Shown in pieces: positions 9,527 to 20,920 of a stretch of DNA of 64,000 nucleotides. The translations under genes were made by a program, and so were the position numbers. A model generated the notes under the pieces. The model was not told the origin of the DNA, did no database searches, and saw only the letters and a list, made by a program, of their open reading frames with translations. Numbering within the stretch: the stretch's first letter is position 1; each line of letters begins with the position of its first letter. The stretch comes from Micromussa lordhowensis (Eukaryota; Cnidaria; Anthozoa; Scleractinia; Lobophylliidae), in the NCBI GenBank assembly GCA_964020085.1, contig OZ026607.1, positions 124,001 through 188,000 of the forward strand. Reading direction: 5' to 3'.

Positions 9527-11390
9527 CAACTTTGCAGAATTTAAGAAAACGCGCGAAGGGGGGTCCCCTTGGCAAATTTGACATAGCTCGGCTTCACGGA
9601 CACTTTATGAGGCGCGGTTTGCAGCAAAATGTTCTACTAGGTTGGCACTTCAAGGAAATCTTAGTTAGGACATGATGGCATTGGCGCCAGGGTGTTTTTT
9701 CTGGCCTTCTTTTTGCAGTAGTTTTCCCTGGTCCCAACTTTGCAGAATTTCAGAAAACGCGCGCTGGGGGTCCCCTTGGCAAATTTGACATAGCTCGGCT
9801 TCACGGACACTTTAAGAGGCGCGGTTTGCAGCAAAATGTTCTACTAGGTTGGCACTTTAAGGAAATCCTAGTTAGGACATGATGGCATTGGCGCCAGGGT
9901 GTTTTTTCTGGCCTTCTTTTTGCAGTAGTTTTCCCTGGTCCCAACTTTGCAGAATTTCAGAAAACGCGCGCTGGGGGTCCCCTTGGCAAATTTGACATAG
10001 CTCGGCTTCACGGACACTTTAAGAGGCGCGGTTTGCAGCAAAATGTTCCACTAGGTTGGCACCTCAAGGAAATTCTAGTTAGGACATGATGGCAATGGCG
10101 CCAGGGTGTTTTTTCTGGCCTTCTTTTTGCAGTAGTTTTCCCTGGTCCCAACTTTGCAGAATTTCAGAAAACGCGCGCTGGGGGTCCCCTTGGCAAATTT
10201 GACATAGCTCGGCTTCACGGGCACTTTAAGAGGCGCGGTTTGCAGCAAAATGTTCTACTAGGTTGGCACTTCAAGGAAATTCTAGTTAGGACATGATGGC
10301 ATTGGCGCCAGGGTGTTTTTTCTGGCCTTCTTTTTGCAGTAGTTTTCCCTGGTCCCAACTTTGCAGAATTTCAGAAAACGCGCGTTGGGGGTCCCCTTGG
10401 CAAATTTGACATAGCTCGGCTTCACGGGCACTTTAAGAGGCGTGGTTTGCAGCAAAATGTTCTACTAGGTTGGCACTTCAAGGAAGTGTTAGTTAGGACA
10501 TGATGGCATTGGCGCCAGGGTGTTTTTTCTGGCCTTGTTTTTGCAGTAGTTTTCCCTGGTCCCAACTTTGCAGAATTTCAGAAAACGCGCGCTGGGGGTC
10601 CCCTTGGCAAATTTGACATAGCTCGGCTTCACGGACACTTTAAGAGGCGCGGTTTGCAGCAAAATGTTCTACTAGGTTGGCACTTTAAGGAAATCCTAGT
10701 TAGGACATGATGGCATTGGCGCCAGGGTGTTTTTTCTGGCCTTCTTTTTGCAGTAGTTTTCCCTGGTCACAACTTTGCAGAATTTCAGAAAACGCGCGCT
10801 GGGGGTCCCCTTGGCAAATTTGACATAGCTCGGCTTCACGGACACTTTAAGAGGCGCGGTTTGCAGCAAAATGTTCTACTAGGTTGGCACCTCAAGGAAA
10901 TTCTAGTTAGGACATGATGGCAATGGCGCCAGGGTGTTTTTTCTGGCCTTCTTTTTGCAGTAGTTTTCCCTGGTCCCAACTTTGCAGAATTTCAGAAAAC
11001 GCGCGCTGGGGGTTTCCTTGGCAAATTTGACATAGCTCGGCTTCACGGGCACTTTAAGAGGCGCGGTTTGCAGCAAAATGTTCTACTAGGTTGGCACTTC
11101 AAGGAAATTCTAGTTAGGACATGATGGCATTGGCGCCAGGGTGTTTTTTCTGGCCTTCTTTTTGCAGTAGTTTTCCCTGGTCCCAACTTTGCAGAATTTC
11201 AGAAAACGCGCGCTGGGGGTTTCCTTGGCAAATTTGACATAGCTCGGCTTCACGGGCACTTTAAGAAGCGTGGTTTGCAGCAAAATGTTCTACTAGGTTG
11301 GCACTTTAAGGAAGTGTTAGTTAGGACATGATGGCATTGGCGCCAGGGTGTTTTTTCTGGCCTTCTTTTTGCAGTAGTTTTCCCTGGTCC
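9527..11390. repeat. A followed by a tandem four-monomer unit B-C-D-E (2 x 828 bp)
   Basis: A at 9527 has AATTTAAGAAAA plus the long G-run. The units B-C-D-E are at 9735-10562 and 10563-11390. Both have B (CACTTTAAGGAAATCC), C (CACCTCAAGG, GGCAATGG), D (CACTTCAAGGAAATTC) and E (GGAAGTG). In the second unit D and E carry GGGGGTTTCCTTGG in place of GGGGGTCCCCTTGG. The E of the first unit is followed by GGCCTTGTTTTT, a mark that accompanies E-to-B joins elsewhere. Confidence 0.85.
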
Positions 11391-14300
11391 CAACTTTGCA
11401 GAATTTCAGAAAACGCGCGCTGGGGGTCCCCTTGGCAAATTTGACATAGCTCGGCTTCTCGGACACTTTAAGAGTCGCGGTTTGCAGCAAAATGTTCTAC
11501 TAGGTTGGCACCTTAAGGAAATTCTAGTTAGGACATGATGGCATTGGCGCCAGGGTGTTTTTTCTGGCCTTCTTTTTGCAGTAGTTTTCCCTGGTCCCAA
11601 CTTTGCAGAATTTCAGAAAACGCGCGAAGGGGGGTCCCCTTGGCAAATTTGACATAGCTCGGCTTCACGGACACTTTATGAGGCGCGGTTTGCAGCAAAA
11701 TGTTCTACTAGGTTGGCACTTTAAGGAAATCTTAGTTAGGACATGATGGCATTGGCGCCAGGGTGTTTTTTCTGGCCTTCTTTTTGCAGTAGTTTTCCCT
11801 GGTCCCAACTTTGCAGAATTTCAGAAAAGGCGCGCTGGGGGTCCCCTTGGCAAATTTGACATAGCTCGGCTTCACGGACACTTTAAGAGGCGCGGTTTGC
11901 AGCAAAATGTTCTACTAGGTTGGCACCTCAAGGAAATTCTAGTTAGGACATGATGGCAATGGCGCCAGGGTGTTTTTTCTGGCCTTCTTTTTGCAGTAGT
12001 TTTCCCTGGTCCCAACTTTGCAGAATTTCAGAAAACGCGCGCTGGGGGTCCCCTTGGCAAATTTGACATAGCTCGGCTTCACGGGCACTTTAAGAGGCGC
12101 GGTTTGCAGCAAAATTTTCTACTAGGTTGGCACTTTAAGGAAATCCTAGTTAGGACATGATGGCATTGGCGCCAGGGTGTTTTTTCTGGCCTTCTTTTTG
12201 CAGTAGTTTTCCCTGGTCCCAACTTTGCAGAATTTCAGAAAACGCGCGCTGGGGGTCCCCTTGGCAAATTTGACATAGCTCGGCTTCACGGGCACTTTAA
12301 GAGGCGCGGTTTGCAGCAAAATGTTCTACTGGGTTGGCACTTCAAGCAAGTGTTAGTTAGGACATGATGGCATTGGCGCCAGGGTGTTTTTTCTGGCCTT
12401 CTTTTTGCAGTAGTTTTCCCTGGTCCCAACTTTGCAGAATTTCAGAAAACGCGCGCTGGGGGTCCCCTTGGCAAATTTGACATAGCTCGGCTTCTCGGAC
12501 ACTTTAAGAGGCGCGGTTTGCAGCAAAATGTTCTACTAGGTTGGCACCTTAAGGAAATTCTAGTTAGGACATGATGGCATTGGCGCCAGGGTGTTTTTTC
12601 TGGCCTTCTTTTTGCAGTAGTTTTCCCTGGTCCCAACTTTGCAGAATTTCAGAAAACGCGCGAAGGGGGGTCCCCTTGGCAAATTTGACATAGCTCGGCT
12701 TCACGGACACTTTATGAGGCGCGGTTTGCAGCAAAATGTTCTACTAGGTTGGCACTTTAAGGAAATCTTAGTTAGGACATGATGGCATTGGCGCCAGGGT
12801 GTTTTTTCTGGCCTTCTTTTTGCAGTAGTTTTCCCTGGTCCCAACTTTGCAGAATTTCAGAAAAGGCGCGCTGGGGGTCCCCTTGGCAAATTTGACATAG
12901 CTCGGCTTCACGGACACTTTAAGAGGCGCGGTTTGCAGCAAAATGTTCTACTAGGTTGGCACCTCAAGGAAATTCTAGTTAGGACATGATGGCAATGGCG
13001 CCAGGGTGTTTTTTCTGGCCTTCTTTTTGCAGTAGTTTTCCCTGGTCCCAACTTTGCAGAATTTCAGAAAACGCGCGCTGGGGGTCCCCTTGGCAAATTT
13101 GACATAGCTCGGCTTCACGGGCACTTTAAGAGGCGCGGTTTGCAGCAAAATGTTCTACTAGGTTGGCACTTTAAGGAAATCCTAGTTAGGACATGATGGC
13201 ATTGGCGCCAGGGTGTTTTTTCTGGCCTTCTTTTTGCAGTAGTTTTCCCTGGTCCCAACTTTGCAGAATTTCAGAAAACGCGCGCTGGGGGTCCCCTTGG
13301 CAAATTTGACATAGCTCGGCTTCACGGGCACTTTAAGAGGTGCGGTTTGCAGCAAAATGTTCTACTGGGTTGGCACTTCAAGCAAGTGTTAGTTAGGACA
13401 TGATGGCATTGGCGCCAGGGTGTTTTTTCTGGCCTTCTTTTTGCAGTAGTTTTCCCTGGTCCCAACTTTGCAGAATTTCAGAAAACGCGTGCTGGGGGTC
13501 CCCTTGGCAAATTTGACATAGCTCGGCTTCACGGGCACTTTAAGAGGCGCGGTTTGCAGCAAAATGTTCTACTAGGTTGGCACTTTAAGGAAATCCTAGT
13601 TAAGACATGATGGCATTGGCGCCAGGGTGTTTTTTCTGGCCTTGTTTTTGCAGTAGTTTTCCCTGGTCCCAACTTTGCAGAATTTAAGAAAACGCGCGAA
13701 GGGGGGTCCCCTTGGCAAATTTGACATAGCTCGGCTTCACGGACACTTTATGAGGCGCGGTTTGCAGCAAAATGTTCTACTAGGTTGGCACTTTAAGGAA
13801 ATCTTAGTTAGGACATGATGGCATTGGCGCCAGGGTGTTTTTTCTGGCCTTCTTTTTGCAGTAGTTTTCCCTGGTCCCAACTTTGCAGAATTTCAGAAAA
13901 CGCGCGCTGGGGGTCCCCTTGGCAAATTTGACATAGCTCGGCTTCTCGGACACTTTAAGAGGCGCGGTTTGCAGCAAAATGTTCTACTAGGTTGGCACCT
14001 TAAGGAAATTCTAGTTAGGACATGATGGCATTGGCGCCAGGGTGTTTTTTCTGGCCTTCTTTTTGCAGTAGTTTTCCCTGGTCCCAACTTTGCAGAATTT
14101 CAGAAAACGCGCGAAGGGGGGTCCCCTTGGCAAATTTGACATAGCTCGGCTTCACGGACACTTTATGAGGCGCGGTTTGCAGCAAAATGTTCTACTAGGT
14201 TGGCACTTTAAGGAAATCTTAGTTAGGACATGATGGCATTGGCGCCAGGGTGTTTTTTCTGGCCTTCTTTTTGCAGTAGTTTTCCCTGGTTCCAACTTTG

Positions 14301-16364
14301 CAGAATTTCAGAAAAGGCGCGCTGGGGGTCCCCTTGGCAAATTTGACATAGCTCGGCTTCACGGACACTTTAAGAGGCGCGGTTTGCAGCAAAATGTTCT
14401 ACTAGGTTGGCACCTCAAGGAAATTCTAGTTAGGACATGATGGCAATGGCGCCAGGGTGTTTTTTCTGGCCTTCTTTTTGCAGTAGTTTTCCCTGGTCCC
14501 AACTTTGCAGAATTTCAGAAAACGCGCGCTGGGGGTCCCCTTGGCAAATTTGACATAGCTCGGCTTCACGGGCACTTTAAGAGGCGCGGTTTGCAGCAAA
14601 ATTTTCTACTAGGTTGGCACTTTAAGGAAATCCTAGTTAGGACATGATGGCATTGGCGCCAGGGTGTTTTTTCTGGCCTTCTTTTTGCAGTAGTTTTCCC
14701 TGGTCCCAACTTTGCAGAATTTCAGAAAACGCGCGCTGGGGGTCCCCTTGGCAAATTTGACATAGCTCGGCTTCACGGGCACTTTAAGAGGCGCGGTTTG
14801 CAGCAAAATGTTCTACTGGGTTGGCACTTCAAGCAAGTGTTAGTTAGGACATGATGGCATTGGCGCCAGGGTGTTTTTTCTGGCCTTCTTTTTGCAGTAG
14901 TTTTCCCTGGTCCCAACTTTGCAGAATTTCAGAAAACGCGCGCTGGGGGTCCCCTTGGCAAATTTGACATAGCTCGGCTTCTCGGACACTTTAAGAGGCG
15001 CGGTTTGCAGCAAAATGTTCTACTAGGTTGGCACCTTAAGGAAATTCTAGTTAGGACATGATGGCATTGGCGCCAGGGTGTTTTTTCTGGCCTTCTTTTT
15101 GCAGTAGTTTTCCCTGGTCCCAACTTTGCAGAATTTCAGAAAACGCGCGAAGGGGGGTCCCCTTGGCAAATTTGACATAGCTCGGCTTCACGGACACTTT
15201 ATGAGGCGCGGTTTGCAGCAAAATGTTCTACTAGGTTGGCACTTTAAGGAAATCTTAGTTAGGACATGATGGCATTGGCGCCAGGGTGTTTTTTCTGGCC
15301 TTCTTTTTGCAGTAGTTTTCCCTGGTCCCAACTTTGCAGAATTTCAGAAAAGGCGCGCTGGGGGTCCCCTTGGCAAATTTGACATAGCTCGGCTTCACGG
15401 ACACTTTAAGAGGCGCGGTTTGCAGCAAAATGTTCTACTAGGTTGGCACCTCAAGGAAATTCTAGTTAGGACATGATGGCAATGGCGCCAGGGTGTTTTT
15501 TCTGGCCTTCTTTTTGCAGTAGTTTTCCCTGGTCCCAACTTTGCAGAATTTCAGAAAACGCGCGCTGGGGGTCCCCTTGGCAAATTTGACATAGCTCGGC
15601 TTCACGGGCACTTTAAGAGGCGCGGTTTGCAGCAAAATGTTCTACTAGGTTGGCACTTTAAGGAAATCCTAGTTAGGACATGATGGCATTGGCGCCAGGG
15701 TGTTTTTTCTGGCCTTCTTTTTGCAGTAGTTTTCCCTGGTCCCAACTTTGCAGAATTTCAGAAAACGCGCGCTGGGGGTCCCCTTGGCAAATTTGACATA
15801 GCTCGGCTTCACGGGCACTTTAAGAGGCGCGGTTTGCAGCAAAATGTTCTACTGGGTTGGCACTTCAAGCAACTGTTAGTTAGGACATGATGGCATTGGC
15901 GCCAGGGTGTTTTTTCTGGCCTTCTTTTTGCAGTAGTTTTCCCTGGTCCCAACTTTGCAGAATTTCAGAAAACGCGTGCTGGGGGTCCCCTTGGCAAATT
16001 TGACATAGCTCGGCTTCACGGGCACTTTAAGAGGCGCGGTTTGCAGCAAAATGTTCTACTAGGTTGGCACTTTAAGGAAATCCTAGTTAAGACATGATGG
16101 CATTGGCGCCAGGGTGTTTTTTCTGGCCTTGTTTTTGCAGTAGTTTTCCCTGGTCCCAACTTTGCAGAATTTAAGAAAACGCGCGAAGGGGGGTCCCCTT
16201 GGCAAATTTGACATAGCTCGGCTTCACGGACACTTTATGAGGCGCGGTTTGCAGCAAAATGTTCTACTAGGTTGGCACTTTAAGGAAATCTTAGTTAGGA
16301 CATGATGGCATTGGCGCCAGGGTGTTTTTTCTGGCCTTCTTTTTGCAGTAGTTTTCCCTGGTCC
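11391..16364. repeat. Tandem duplication of a 12-monomer block (2 x 2487 bp)
   Basis: Blocks 11391-13877 and 13878-16364 have the same monomer order: F-A-B'C-D'-E', F-A-B'C-D'-E', then G-A. They share private marks, such as AAAATTTTCTAC in the first D' of each block (12013 and 14500) and ACGCGTGC plus GTTAAGACATG in each G. Visible differences are few single bases, for example AGAGTCGCGG at 11473 against AGAGGCGCGG, CTGGTTCC at 14288, and CAAGCAACTG near 15868 against CAAGCAAGTG. Inside them are copies 3-6 of the five-monomer HOR (11391, 12427, 13878, 14914). Confidence 0.88.
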
Positions 16365-17192
16365 CAACTTTGCAGAATTTCAGAAAACGCGCGCTGGGGG
16401 TCCCCTTGGCAAATTTGACATAGCTCGGCTTCACGGACACTTTAAGAGGCGCGGTTTGCAGCAAAATGTTCTACTAGGTTGGCACTTTAAGGAAATCCTA
16501 GTTAGGACATGATGGCATTGGCGCCAGGGTGTTTTTTCTGGCCTTCTTTTTGCAGTAGTTTTCCCTGGTCCCAACTTTGCAGAATTTCAGAAAACGCGCG
16601 CTGGGGGTCCCCTTGGCAAATTTGACATAGCTCGGCTTCACGGACACTTTAAGAGGCGCGGTTTGCAGCAAAATGTTCTACTAGGTTGGCACCTCAAGGA
16701 AATTCTAGTTAGGACATGATGGCAATGGCGCCAGGGTGTTTTTTCTGGCCTTCTTTTTGCAGTAGTTTTCCCTGGTCCCAACTTTGCAGAATTTCAGAAA
16801 ACGCGCGCTGGGGGTCCCCTTGGCAAATTTGACATAGCTCGGCTTCACGGGCACTTTAAGAGGCGCGGTTTGCAGCAAAATGTTCTACTAGGTTGGCACT
16901 TTAAGGAAATCCTAGTTAGGACATGATGGCATTGGCGCCAGGGTGTTTTTTCTGGCCTTCTTTTTGCAGTAGTTTTCCCTGGTCCCAACTTTGCAGAATT
17001 TCAGAAAACGCGCGCTGGGGGTCCCCTTGGCAAATTTGACATAGCTCGGCTTCACGGGCACTTTAAGAGGCGCGGTTTGCAGCAAAATGTTCTACTGGGT
17101 TGGCACTTCAAGCAAGTGTTAGTTAGGACATGATGGCATTGGCGCCAGGGTGTTTTTTCTGGCCTTCTTTTTGCAGTAGTTTTCCCTGGTCC
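15950..17192. repeat. Six-monomer unit G-A-B-C-D'-E', copy 1 (1243 bp)
   Basis: G 15950, A 16157 (AATTTAAG form), B 16365, C 16572, D' 16779, E' 16986. The G-A pair also closes the preceding 12-monomer block, so the two annotations overlap by 415 bases. This reflects nested units rather than a sharp border. A second full copy lies at 19678-20920. Confidence 0.85.
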
Positions 17193-19677
17193 CAACTTTG
17201 CAGAATTTCAGAAAACGCGTGCTGGGGGTCCCCTTGGCAAATTTGACATAGCTCGGCTTCACGGGCACTTTAAGAGGCGCGGTTTGCAGCAAAATGTTCT
17301 ACTAGGTTGGCACTTTAAGGAAATCCTAGTTAAGACATGATGGCATTGGCGCCAGGGTGTTTTTTCTGGCCTTGTTTTTGCAGTAGTTTTCCCTGGTCCC
17401 AACTTTGCAGAATTTAAGAAAACGCGCGAAGGGGGGTCCCCTTGGCAAATTTGACATAGCTCGGCTTCACGGACACTTTATGAGGCGCGGTTTGCAGCAA
17501 AATGTTCTACTAGGTTGGCACTTTAAGGAAATCTTAGTTAGGACATGATGGCATTGGCGCCAGGGTGTTTTTTCTGGCCTTCTTTTTGCAGTAGTTTTCC
17601 CTGGTCCCAACTTTGCAGAATTTCAGAAAACGCGCGCTGGGGGTCCCCTTGGCAAATTTGACATAGCTCGGCTTCACGGACACTTTAAGAGGCGCGGTTT
17701 GCAGCAAAATGTTCTACTAGGTTGGCACTTTAAGGAAATCCTAGTTAGGACATGATGGCATTGGCGCCAGGGTGTTTTTTCTGGCCTTCTTTTTGCAGTA
17801 GTTTTCCCTGGTCCCAACTTTGCAGAATTTCAGAAAACGCGCGCTGGGGGTCCCCTTGGCAAATTTGACATAGCTCGGCTTCACGGACACTTTAAGAGGC
17901 GCGGTTTGCAGCAAAATGTTCTACTAGGTTGGCACCTCAAGGAAATTCTAGTTAGGACATGATGGCAATGGCGCCAGGGTGTTTTTTCTGGCCTTCCTTT
18001 TGCAGTAGTTTTCCCTGGTCCCAACTTTGCAGAATTTCAGAAAACGCGCGCTGGGGGTCCCCTTGGCAAATTTGACATAGCTCGGCTTCACGGGCACTTT
18101 AAGAGGCGCGGTTTGCAGCAAAATGTTCTACTAGGTTGGCACTTCAAGGAAATTCTAGTTAGGACATGATGGCATTGGCGCCAGGGTGTTTTTTCTGGCC
18201 TTCTTTTTGCAGTAGTTTTCCCTGGTCCCAACTTTGCAGAATTTCAGAAAACGCGCGCTGGGGGTCCCCTTGGCAAATTTGACATAGCTCGGCTTCACGG
18301 GCACTTTAAGAGGCGTGGTTTGCAGCAAAATGTTCTACTAGGTTGGCACTTCAAGGAAGTGTTAGTTAGGACATGATGGCATTGGCGCCAGGGTGTTTTT
18401 TCTGGCCTTGTTTTTGCAGTAGTTTTCCCTGGTCCCAACTTTGCAGAATTTCAGAAAACGCGCGCTGGGGGTCCCCTTGGCAAATTTGACATAGCTCGGC
18501 TTCACGGACACTTTAAGAGGCGCGGTTTGCAGCAAAATGTTCTACTAGGTTGGCACTTTAAGGAAATCCTAGTTAGGACATGATGGCATTGGCGCCAGGG
18601 TGTTTTTTCTGGCCTTCTTTTTGCAGTAGTTTTCCCTGGTCCCAACTTTGCAGAATTTCAGAAAACGCGCGCTGGGGGTCCCCTTGGCAAATTTGACATA
18701 GCTCGGCTTCACGGACACTTTAAGAGGCGCGGTTTGCAGCAAAATGTTCTACTAGGTTGGCACCTCAAGGAAATTCTAGTTAGGACATGATGGCAATGGC
18801 GCCAGGGTGTTTTTTCTGGCCTTCTTTTTGCAGTAGTTTTCCCTGGTCCCAACTTTGCAGAATTTCAGAAAACGCGCGCTGGGGGTTTCCTTGGCAAATT
18901 TGACATAGCTCGGCTTCACGGGCACTTTAAGAGGCGCGGTTTGCAGCAAAATGTTCTACTAGGTTGGCACTTCAAGGAAATTCTAGTTAGGACATGATGG
19001 CATTGGCGCCAGGGTGTTTTTTCTGGCCTTCTTTTTGCAGTAGTTTTCCCTGGTCCCAACTTTGCAGAATTTCAGAAAAGGCGCGCTGGGGGTCCCCTTG
19101 GCAAATTTGACATAGCTCGGCTTCACGGACACTTTAAGAGGCGCGGTTTGCAGCAAAATGTTCTACTAGGTTGGCACCTCAAGGAAATTCTAGTTAGGAC
19201 ATGATGGCAATGGCGCCAGGGTGTTTTTTCTGGCCTTCTTTTTGCAGTAGTTTTCCCTGGTCCCAACTTTGCAGAATTTCAGAAAACGCGCGCTGGGGGT
19301 CCCTTTGGCAAATTTGACATAGCTCGGCTTCACGGGCACTTTAAGAGGCGCGGTTTGCAGCAAAATGTTCTACTAGGTTGGCACTTTAAGGAAATCCTAG
19401 TTAGGACATGATGGCATTGGCGCCAGGGTGTTTTTTCTGGCCTTCTTTTTGCAGTAGTTTTCCCTGGTCCCAACTTTGCAGAATTTCAGAAAACGCGCGC
19501 TGGGGGTCCCCTTGGCAAATTTGACATAGCTCGGCTTCACGGGCACTTTAAGAGGCGCGGTTTGCAGCAAAATGTTCTACTGGGTTGGCACTTCAAGCAA
19601 GTGTTAGTTAGGACATGATGGCATTGGCGCCAGGGTGTTTTTTCTGGCCTTCTTTTTGCAGTAGTTTTCCCTGGTCC
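17193..19677. repeat. Twelve-monomer unit G-A-B-C-D-E-B-C-D-B'C-D'-E' (2485 bp)
   Basis: Monomers start at 17193, 17400, 17608, 17815, 18022, 18229, 18436, 18643, 18850, 19057, 19264 and 19471. D at 18850 has the GGGGGTTTCCTTGG mark seen at 10977 and 23613. It is followed directly by B'C rather than E and F, so this looks like a deletion derivative of the longer order. The first eight monomers are repeated in the same order at 20921-22577. Confidence 0.82.
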
Positions 19678-20920
19678 CAACTTTGCAGAATTTCAGAAAA
19701 CGCGTGCTGGGGGTCCCCTTGGCAAATTTGACATAGCTCGGCTTCACGGGCACTTTAAGAGGCGCGGTTTGCAGCAAAATGTTCTACTAGGTTGGCACTT
19801 TAAGGAAATCCTAGTTAAGACATGATGGCATTGGCGCCAGGGTGTTTTTTCTGGCCTTGTTTTTGCAGTAGTTTTCCCTGGTCCCAACTTTGCAGAATTT
19901 AAGAAAACGCGCGAAGGGGGGTCCCCTTGGCAAATTTGACATAGCTCGGCTTCACGGACACTTTATGAGGCGCGGTTTGCAGCAAAATGTTCTACTAGGT
20001 TGGCACTTTAAGGAAATCTTAGTTAGGACATGATGGCATTGGCGCCAGGGTGTTTTTTCTGGCCTTCTTTTTGCAGTAGTTTTCCCTGGTCCCAACTTTG
20101 CAGAATTTCAGAAAACGCGCGCTGGGGGTCCCCTTGGCAAATTTGACATAGCTCGGCTTCACGGACACTTTAAGAGGCGCGGTTTGCAGCAAAATGTTCT
20201 ACTAGGTTGGCACTTTAAGGAAATGTTAGTTAGCACATGATGGCATCGGCGCCAGGGTGTTTTTTCTGGCCTTCTTTTTGCAGTAGTTTTCCCTGGTCCC
20301 AACTTTGCAGAATTTCAGAAAACGCGCGCTGGGGGTCCCCTTGGCAAATTTGACATAGCTCGGCTTCACGGACACTTTAAGAGGCGCGGTTTGCAGCAAA
20401 ATGTTCTACTAGGTTGGCACCTCAAGGAAATTCTAGTTAGGACATGATGGCAATGGCGCCAGGGTGTTTTTTCTGGCCTTCTTTTTGCAGTAGTTTTCCC
20501 TGGTCCCAACTTTGCAGAATTTCAGAAAACGCGCGCTGGGGGTCCCCTTGGCAAATTTGACATAGCTCGGCTTCACGGGCACTTTAAGAGGCGCGGTTTG
20601 CAGCAAAATGTTCTACTAGGTTGGCACTTTAAGGAAATCCTAGTTAGGACATGATGGCATTGGCGCCAGGGTGTTTTTTCTGGCCTTCTTTTTGCAGTAG
20701 TTTTCCCTGGTCCCAACTTTGCAGAATTTCAGAAAACGCGCGCTGGGGGTCCCCTTGGCAAATTTGACATAGCTCGGCTTCACGGGCACTTTAAGAGGCG
20801 CGGTTTGCAGCAAAATGTTCTACTGGGTTGGCACTTCAAGCAAGTGTTAGTTAGGACATGATGGCATTGGCGCCAGGGTGTTTTTTCTGGCCTTCTTTTT
20901 GCAGTAGTTTTCCCTGGTCC
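19678..20920. repeat. Six-monomer unit G-A-B-C-D'-E', copy 2 (1243 bp)
   Basis: It has the same order and marks as 15950-17192. Its B monomer (20093) carries three private changes near its 3' end (AAATGTTAG, TTAGCACATG, GGCATCGG) that are absent from other B copies in this domain and reappear together only at 59425. Confidence 0.85.
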
